Assembly (NCBI RefSeq): GCF_039540975.1
Contig: NZ_BAABFL010000380.1
Location: 1-11,400 of the forward strand
Direction: 5' to 3'
DNA: 11,400 nt
Source: Kistimonas scapharcae
GTDB taxonomy: Bacteria > Pseudomonadota > Gammaproteobacteria > Pseudomonadales > Endozoicomonadaceae
Below are positions 6,610 through 11,400 of this stretch, one piece after another. The notes under the pieces were generated by a model. That model worked only from the letters and a program-made list of their open reading frames with translations, ran no database searches and had not been told where the DNA came from. Every line of letters starts with the position of its first letter. The stretch's first letter is position 1. The translations under genes were made by a program, and so were the position numbers.

Positions 6610-6765
6610 TTGTTGTTATTGCTTCTATAACTTTAGCGTGATCTTACCGCAAAAAGTATTCCCTGTTATGTGCTGCAATATACAGGCTGGACTGCAGAAT
6701 AGACGAAAGCGGAATGTCGGACGAATCCCTATTGACAATAGGGGTGAGTGAGCGCAGGCGCGCTA

Positions 6766-6794
6766 TTGACACTTCACGGTGAAAATTCAACAAT
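6766..6794 (+). promoter_or_regulatory. Candidate promoter for the ilvIHC operon
   Basis: A perfect TTGACA (6766-6771), a 17-base spacer and AACAAT (6789-6794, 4 of 6) form the best plus-strand promoter in the 580 bases before ilvI. The nonamer CTATTGACA occurs twice (6729-6737 and 6763-6771). The first copy sits inside the small palindrome CCCTATTGACAATAGGG (6727-6743). This would give a 5' leader of nearly 400 nt. Confidence 0.35.
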
Positions 6795-6873
6795 GACCCC
6801 ATCTGGCGCACCGGTAGACACAATCTTCCGGTAAGGCCATTCAAGTGACAATAACAATACAGCATCGGGGTCA
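6794..6873 (+). other. Nested stem structure in the ilvI upstream region
   Basis: Three arms nest inside one another: TGACCCCAT (6794-6802) with ATcGGGGTCA (6864-6873, one bulged C), TGGC (6804-6807) with GCCA (6836-6839), and ACCGG (6810-6814) with CCGGT (6828-6832). A further stem CATTCC/GGAATG (6914-6919 with 6938-6943) lies downstream. No long U-run follows, so this is not a simple terminator. It may be a structured leader RNA or, at DNA level, a protein-binding region. E. coli ilvIH is controlled by Lrp, but I cannot assign Lrp sites by eye. Confidence 0.4.
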
Positions 6874-6945
6874 GGTTCTGCGACCATTCAGAATCTGGAG
6901 TTTGCCCGGTCTGCATTCCGCAAGCGTTACCCGCACAGGAATGTA

Positions 6946-7068
6946 ATGGTCTTATACGACAAGGCCCTTTTAAGTCTGATTTACGAGCGCTGGCCACTGG
7001 CATGCCATCGTTGTGCAGGGAAACACCACCGACGTAACGGATTTACGCGACACGCTGCCACTGGCTGA
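6946..7068 (+). CDS. Possible 40-codon leader ORF upstream of ilvI
   Basis: An ATG at 6946, with AGGA five bases upstream, opens a frame starting MVLYDKALLSLIYERW and ending at TGA 7066-7068. Six of the first twelve residues are Val, Leu or Ile, the end products of the pathway encoded downstream, as expected for an attenuation leader peptide. The later part (Arg/His-rich) looks non-coding. Its ribosome site falls inside the 6914-6943 stem. The start codon overlaps a GGTCTT/AAGGCC hairpin followed by CTTTT (6948-6970), a weak terminator-like shape. I regard it as a candidate only; leader attenuation is known for ilvGMEDA and ilvBN in enterics, not for ilvIH. Confidence 0.22.
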   Translation: MVLYDKALLSLIYERWPLACHRCAGKHHRRNGFTRHAATG

Positions 7069-7190
7069 CAATAACAACAGAGAATCCGGCTCGGCTTTGG
7101 CAGGTCTACCGATGTAGTAAGGCCATGCGACACAACCAAGGCATCCCGGAAAAGACAATGATCGGTGAACTCGTGACTGAGGGTAAGCAA

Positions 7191-8918
7191 GTGGAATTAC
7201 TATCCGGCGCGGACATGGTGGTTCGCGCCCTCGCCGATGAGGGGGTCGAGTATATCTACGGCTACCCGGGCGGCGCTCTTCTCCATGTCTATGATGCGAT
7301 TTTCCGTCAGGACAAAATCACACACGTTCTCGTACGCCATGAGCAGGCCGCCACCCATATGGCAGACGGTTATGCCCGTGCCAGTGGCAAGGCGGGCGTG
7401 GCGCTGGTGACTTCCGGTCCCGGTGCAACCAATACCATTACCGGTATTGCCACTGCCTATATGGATTCTATTCCCATGGTGGTGCTTTCCGGACAGGTGC
7501 CGTCTGAGTTTATTGGCACAGACATGTTCCAGGAAACCGACATGGTCGGTATATCCCGGCCAATCGTGAAGCACAGTTTCCTGGTCAAGCGTGCTGAGGA
7601 TATCCCGGAAACCATCAAGAAAGCGTTTTATATCGCTCAAAGTGGTCGTCCAGGACCGGTGGTTGTTGACCTGCCCAAGGACATCACGGATATCAGCAAA
7701 AAGTACGAATACAGCTATCCGAGCAAGGTCAAGATTCGTTCTTACTCTCCGCCGGTGAAAGGGCACAGCGGTCAGATTCGCAAGGCGACTGAATTGCTGA
7801 TGCAGGCACGTCGTCCCGTGTTATATGCTGGTGGTGGTGTTGTCCTGGGCAAAGCGTCGGAGCAACTGACCCAGCTGGCTAAGAAGTTTAATTTACCCGT
7901 GACCAATACCCTGATGGGTTTGGGCTCATTCCCGGGTAGCGATGAACAGTTCATCGGTATGCTGGGGATGCATGGCAGTTACTGCGCCAATCTCGCCATG
8001 CATCACAGTGATCTGGTGATTGCTGTGGGTGTTCGCTTTGATGATCGGGTCACCAACAGCACTGCCAAGTTCTGTCCTACGGCAAAAGTCGTTCATATCG
8101 ACATTGATCCGGCCAGTATCTCCAAGAATGTTCCTGCGGATGTTCCCATTGTGGGACCGGTCGATACTGTACTGAACGATATGCTGGAACTGGTAGAAAA
8201 AGAGTATGAGCCAGACAGCAATGCGTTAAAGAACTGGTGGAAGCAGATCGATGAGTGGCGCAGCAGCCGTGGTGGTCTTTTCGGCTATGACAAAGGTGAT
8301 GAATCCATCATCAAGCCGCAGCAGGTCATTGAAACCCTGTATGAGGTGACAAAAGACCGGGATACGTTTGTGACCTCCGATGTTGGCCAGCATCAGATGT
8401 ACGCTTCCCAGTATTACCGTTTTGATAAGCCAAACCGCTGGATTAACTCCGGTGGCCTCGGCACCATGGGCTTTGGCTTACCAGCAGCCATGGGGGTCAA
8501 ACTGCATTATCCCGATGCCGAAGTTGCCTGTGTGACCGGTGAAGGCAGTATCCAGATGAATATCCAGGAACTGTCCACCTGTCGTCAGTACGACCTGAAT
8601 GTGAAGATCATCAATCTGAACAACCAGGCGCTGGGCATGGTACGACAGTGGCAGGATATGCAGTACAACAGCCGCTACGCCCACTCCTACATGGAATCCC
8701 TGCCGGATTTCGTCAAGCTGGCGGAAGCGTATGGCCATGTGGGTATCAAGGTCTCCAGTCCTGCTGATCTGGAACCGGCGCTGCATGAAGCGTTCAGCCT
8801 CAACAACCGTCTCGTCTTCCTGGATGTGGATGTGGATCCTAACGAACATGTGTACCCGATGCAGATCCGTGAAGGCTCCATGCGGGATATGTGGTTAAGC
8901 AAGACGGAGCGGACCTGA
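7191..8918 (+). CDS. ilvI: Acetohydroxyacid synthase, large (catalytic) subunit
   Basis: This ThDP-dependent enzyme condenses two pyruvates to acetolactate, or pyruvate with 2-oxobutyrate to acetohydroxybutyrate, the first shared step of valine, leucine and isoleucine synthesis. The 575 residues match IlvI (574 in E. coli). Visible: the GYPGGALLHVYDA start of the PYR domain, catalytic E51 in VRHEQAATHMADGYARA, VTSGPGATN, GQVP, a central FAD region with RFDDRV, and the ThDP/Mg motif TGEGSIQMN (E451 in place of the usual Asp) through NLNN and GMVRQWQDMQY. I start at GTG 7191 because GAGGG lies 8 bases upstream and the product then begins ELLSGADMVV exactly where family members begin MELLSGAEMVV. 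ATGs at 7158 and 7125 are in frame and would add 11 or 22 residues. The gene overlaps ilvH by one base. Confidence 0.96.
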   Translation: MELLSGADMVVRALADEGVEYIYGYPGGALLHVYDAIFRQDKITHVLVRHEQAATHMADGYARASGKAGVALVTSGPGATNTITGIATAYMDSIPMVVLSGQVPSEFIGTDMFQETDMVGISRPIVKHSFLVKRAEDIPETIKKAFYIAQSGRPGPVVVDLPKDITDISKKYEYSYPSKVKIRSYSPPVKGHSGQIRKATELLMQARRPVLYAGGGVVLGKASEQLTQLAKKFNLPVTNTLMGLGSFPGSDEQFIGMLGMHGSYCANLAMHHSDLVIAVGVRFDDRVTNSTAKFCPTAKVVHIDIDPASISKNVPADVPIVGPVDTVLNDMLELVEKEYEPDSNALKNWWKQIDEWRSSRGGLFGYDKGDESIIKPQQVIETLYEVTKDRDTFVTSDVGQHQMYASQYYRFDKPNRWINSGGLGTMGFGLPAAMGVKLHYPDAEVACVTGEGSIQMNIQELSTCRQYDLNVKIINLNNQALGMVRQWQDMQYNSRYAHSYMESLPDFVKLAEAYGHVGIKVSSPADLEPALHEAFSLNNRLVFLDVDVDPNEHVYPMQIREGSMRDMWLSKTERT

Positions 8919-9409
8919 TGCGGCGCATTATTTCAGTACTGGTTGAGAACGAACCCGGCGCCTTGTCCCGTATTGTCGGTCTCTTTTCCCAGCGGAACTA
9001 CAACATTGAAACACTGACCGTGGCACCGACCGAAGATCCGACCATGTCGCGTCTGACGGTGACCACCATCGGTAAGCCGGAAACCATTGAGCAGATCACC
9101 AAGCAGCTCAACAAGCTGATTGACGTCGTCAAACTGGTGGACCTGACCGAAGGTGCGCACATTGAGCGGGAGCTGATGCTGGTGAAGCTCAAGGCATCGG
9201 GTCCGCTGCGGGCAGAAGTGAAACGCTGCGCCGATATATTCCGGGGCCAGATTGTGGATGTGACACCGTCGGTCTACACCATCCAGCTCGCCGGTACCGG
9301 TGAGAAACTGGATGCCTTCCTGGAAGCGGTGGGAGAAAGCACGATCCTGGAAGTGGTGCGCAGCGGCGTGACGGGTATCGCGCGGGGTGAAAAGGTCCTG
9401 AGTCTCTAG
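8918..9409 (+). CDS. ilvH: Acetohydroxyacid synthase, small (regulatory) subunit
   Basis: IlvH binds IlvI, raises its activity and confers valine feedback inhibition. At 163 residues it equals E. coli IlvH in length. The N-terminal ACT domain (about 4-78) begins RRIISVLVENEPGALSRIVG and keeps N11, G14 and S17, residues at the valine site in the E. coli protein, so feedback control is probably intact. The C-terminal part contains the conserved EVKRCADIFRGQIVDVTPSVY and ends near ARGEKVLSL. The ATG at 8918 shares its A with the ilvI stop (TGATG), showing translational coupling; CGGAG lies about 9 bases upstream. An upstream in-frame start at 8891 would only extend into ilvI. Confidence 0.96.
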   Translation: MRRIISVLVENEPGALSRIVGLFSQRNYNIETLTVAPTEDPTMSRLTVTTIGKPETIEQITKQLNKLIDVVKLVDLTEGAHIERELMLVKLKASGPLRAEVKRCADIFRGQIVDVTPSVYTIQLAGTGEKLDAFLEAVGESTILEVVRSGVTGIARGEKVLSL

Positions 9410-9491
9410 GATCGAAATGAACTGTTCGCCATTTGAGCAGTCTGAATAATGAATGATAAGTGTGGGTTGGAAACGAGGAGTCCGGGATAAA

Positions 9492-10508
9492 ATGAAAGTG
9501 TATTACGACAGAGACTGTGATCTCTCCATCATCCAGAACAAGCGCGTGACCATTGTCGGCTATGGTTCCCAGGGGCACGCCCATGCCAACAACCTGAAAG
9601 ATTCCGGCGTTGAGGTGACGGTTGCTCTGCGTAAGGGATCAGCCTCCTGGAGCAAGGCGGAAAGTGCGGGTCTGGCGGTAAAAGAAGTGGCGGAAGCCGT
9701 AAGCCAGGCGGATGTGGTCATGATCCTGACCCCCGATGAATTCCAGGCGCAGCTGTATCGCAATGAGATCGAACCCAACCTGAAAGAAGGTGCAACTCTG
9801 GCCTTTGCCCATGGTTTCTCCATCCATTACAACCAGGTTGTGCCGCGCGCAGATCTGGACGTTATCATGGTCGCGCCTAAAGCACCTGGTCACACTGTCC
9901 GCTCCGAGTTTGTGAAAGGCGGTGGTATTCCTGATTTGGTCGCGATTTACCAAGATGCTTCCGGCAACGCCAAGCAGTTAGCACTTTCCTATGCTGCCGG
10001 CGTGGGTGGTGGTCGTACCGGTATCATCGAAACCACGTTCAAAGATGAGACTGAAACCGATCTGTTCGGTGAGCAAGCCGTCCTGTGCGGTGGTGCGGTA
10101 GAGTTGGTTAAGGCGGGTTTCGAGACCCTCACCGAAGCCGGTTATGCGCCGGAAATGGCTTACTTCGAGTGTCTGCATGAGCTGAAGCTGATCGTTGACC
10201 TGATGTACGAAGGCGGTATTGCCAACATGAACTACTCCATCTCTAACAACGCGGAGTATGGTGAGTATGTGACGGGCCCTGAAGTGATCAACGAGGAGTC
10301 CCGCCAGGCGATGCGCAATGCGCTCAAGCGTATCCAGAATGGTGAATATGCCAAGATGTTCATTACGGAAGGTGCGACTAACTATCCGTCTATGACAGCA
10401 TATCGTCGTAACAATGCCGCACATCCCATTGAGCAGGTGGGCGCAAAGCTGCGTGAGATGATGCCCTGGATTGCTGCTAACAAGCTGGTGGATAAAGACA
10501 AGAACTGA
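9492..10508 (+). CDS. ilvC: Ketol-acid reductoisomerase (short, class I)
   Basis: IlvC isomerises and reduces acetolactate or acetohydroxybutyrate with NADPH to the dihydroxy acids of the valine/isoleucine pathway. The 338-residue length is the short class I form, unlike the long enterobacterial enzyme. Visible: the G23-Y-G-S-Q-G28 nucleotide loop, R47/K48/S50/S52 for NADPH over NADH, H107 in FAHGF, VAPKAPGH (127-134), and the Mg-binding acids D190 and E194 (TDLFGEQ) with E226 and E230 (ECLHE). The ATG at 9492 (MKVYYDRDCD) is the family start. GAGGAG is 11 bases upstream, a little far. The 82-base gap after ilvH holds a small ACTGTTC/GAGCAGT hairpin (9421-9441, one G-T pair) without a T-run, so read-through from ilvIH is likely. 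Confidence 0.97.
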   Translation: MKVYYDRDCDLSIIQNKRVTIVGYGSQGHAHANNLKDSGVEVTVALRKGSASWSKAESAGLAVKEVAEAVSQADVVMILTPDEFQAQLYRNEIEPNLKEGATLAFAHGFSIHYNQVVPRADLDVIMVAPKAPGHTVRSEFVKGGGIPDLVAIYQDASGNAKQLALSYAAGVGGGRTGIIETTFKDETETDLFGEQAVLCGGAVELVKAGFETLTEAGYAPEMAYFECLHELKLIVDLMYEGGIANMNYSISNNAEYGEYVTGPEVINEESRQAMRNALKRIQNGEYAKMFITEGATNYPSMTAYRRNNAAHPIEQVGAKLREMMPWIAANKLVDKDKN

Positions 10509-10526
10509 TCGCATTCACTGGTTATG

Positions 10527-10556
10527 AAAAGGCAGAGTTTACTCTGCCTTTTTTAT
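10527..10556 (+). terminator. Intrinsic terminator of ilvIHC
   Basis: GGCAGAG (10531-10537), loop TTTA and CTCTGCC (10542-10548) form a perfect 7-bp stem, preceded by AAAA and followed by six T's (10549-10554). It lies 18 bases after the ilvC stop. Its A-rich left side makes it work from the minus strand too, where it overlaps the stop codon of the converging gene at 10553. Confidence 0.9.
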
Positions 10557-11337
10557 AGGGCTAGTTCCTGTAATTTCGGCAAACCTATTTTGGTTAAGCT
10601 GTTATTGATCCAGCCAACCATGATGTTGATATGCTGGTTGGTCAAAACCGTTCCTTCAAAGTCGGTGGGGTACATTTCTCTGGCACTTTGGTTACTTTTT
10701 GCATCAACCAGTGATTCACGCATACGCTTTAACCATTTATGATTATCCGGACGCATATCAGCAAGATGTTGTAATGATGTCGTAGAATGAGTTTGTGTAT
10801 AGCGTTCAAGTTCTGATGAATAGTGCCACCATGTTTCTCCACACCAGATTGCTCTTTCCCATGTCTTATACATCATCCTTAAATCAATCGGGGTTGTAAT
10901 ATGAGGAAGTTTTTGCAGAGAGACGTGGCAAGGGGGCATTGTAGGTGTCTTAGCCTTCGAGACTGATTGAGTCGTTGCTGCTTTTATACGTTGTCGCCTT
11001 TCAAAATAAGTCCGGTCAAACGATGGTTTTTTTATATCAAAAATGAGTTTAGCGATTTTATTAGCTGTCCATAAGTTGGATAAATCAGAAGTGGGAATGT
11101 TATTTCTATTCAATAGACTAGCCTGACTTCGACAAAACTCGCGATGTGCTTGTTTAGAGTGACGCCAGCAAAACTTAACATACTTTTTCGTCAGTTGAGA
11201 ATCTGAGCGGCAACGCTGCAGTAATTCATGCCTAGGGCCTGCTGCATAAAGACCTCGTTCGGCAAGATCTTCAAAAAGCTGTGCCTCAGTTAAGTTCTTT
11301 TTGAATAGTCGCTCTATGGATCCCCCTGTGCCAGCAT
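10553..11337 (-). pseudogene. Unrecognised gene, frameshifted near its start in a G5 run
   Basis: I do not recognise this protein. A minus-strand frame is open from 11365 to the stop at 10553 but contains no ATG in its first part; the first formal start is a TTG at 11113. An ATG at 11337 with an ideal AGAGG site 8 bases upstream reads MLAQGDP and stops. The two frames meet at a run of five G's (11326-11322). With six G's the product would be MLAQGGSIERLFKKNLTEAQ and so on, about 261 residues. I therefore infer one lost G. The protein is basic, helical and Trp-rich in the middle (TWERAIWCGETWW), with no signal peptide or membrane segment. AT-rich DNA sets it apart from ilvC, towards which it converges. 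Alternatives are a short TTG-started protein (186 residues) or a sequencing error. Confidence 0.6.
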
Positions 11338-11378
11338 AGTTGTCGCCTCTTCTGAAATTTCCAACTTAAACAGGGGGT

Positions 11379-11400
11379 GGTCAGTGAGTAATCAATGACC
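11379..11400. repeat. 22-bp imperfect palindrome upstream of the 11337 start
   Basis: GGTCAGTGAGTAATCAATGACC reads the same on the other strand at 18 of 22 positions. It ends at the window edge, about 42 bases upstream of the proposed ATG at 11337. It could be an operator of that gene or part of a mobile-element end; what lies beyond is not visible. Confidence 0.35.

Noticed and set aside
6644..7003. 119-codon minus-strand ORF upstream of ilvI
   Set aside because: It has no family resemblance and odd Cys/Arg-rich composition, and it lies across the ilvI leader structures. It is most likely a chance open frame.
7200..7766. 188-codon antisense ORF inside ilvI, and similar antisense frames in mrcB and ilvC
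   Set aside because: These are shadow frames caused by codon bias of the real plus-strand genes, with His/Arg-rich composition typical of such artefacts.
1..11400. CRISPR array, tRNA, rRNA or toxin-antitoxin pair
   Set aside because: No regularly spaced repeats, no cloverleaf or T-loop motif, and no pair of small overlapping genes of known type were seen on either strand.

Overview
The window looks like chromosomal DNA of a gammaproteobacterium. IlvI, IlvH, IlvC, PBP1b, YqcC-family and TfoX-C-like proteins all read like pseudomonad or oceanospirillad versions. The wording of the unknown flanking genes suggests an Oceanospirillales or Endozoicomonas-like host, but that is an impression from sequence style and not a placement. 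The middle (about 2040-10510) is balanced in base composition and holds conserved housekeeping genes. Both ends (1-1540 and 10550-11400) are clearly more AT-rich and carry unrecognised genes and an insertion-sequence scar, so they look like accessory DNA around a conserved core.

Layout. Positions 1-1230 (minus) hold an unrecognised gene that is broken by one extra base in an A7 run and continues past the window edge. Positions 1231-1525 hold nothing clear. About 1526-1703 is a decayed IS3-type OrfA fragment. Positions 1770-1931 form a compact minus-strand unit: a sigma70 promoter overlapped by a near-perfect Fur box, about 125 nt of structured RNA, and a strong intrinsic terminator. This is very probably an iron-regulated small RNA. 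Then come a small TfoX C-terminal-domain gene (2040-2291, minus) and a small exported protein gene (2442-2789, minus). Divergent from these is a plus-strand set: mrcB (PBP1b), a TPR lipoprotein that may be its LpoP-like activator, and a yqcC-family gene (2919-6073). A 17-bp perfect inverted repeat separates this set from a convergent DUF4124 gene (6145-6609, minus). A structured leader of about 580 bases precedes the branched-chain amino acid operon ilvI-ilvH-ilvC (7191-10508), which ends at a clean intrinsic terminator. From the right, another unrecognised minus-strand gene (10553-11337) converges on that terminator and also seems to carry a one-base frameshift, here in a G5 run next to its start codon.

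How the genes work together. IlvI and IlvH form acetohydroxyacid synthase III, and IlvC does the next step of valine and isoleucine synthesis. Their tight spacing (ilvI and ilvH share one base) and single terminator point to one transcript. PBP1b and the adjacent lipoprotein fit a cell-wall synthase with its outer-membrane partner. The most notable item not explained by known protein genes is the Fur-controlled small RNA at 1770-1896. The frameshifts in both flanking unknown genes and the folded ilvI leader with a 40-codon ORF also deserve a look.
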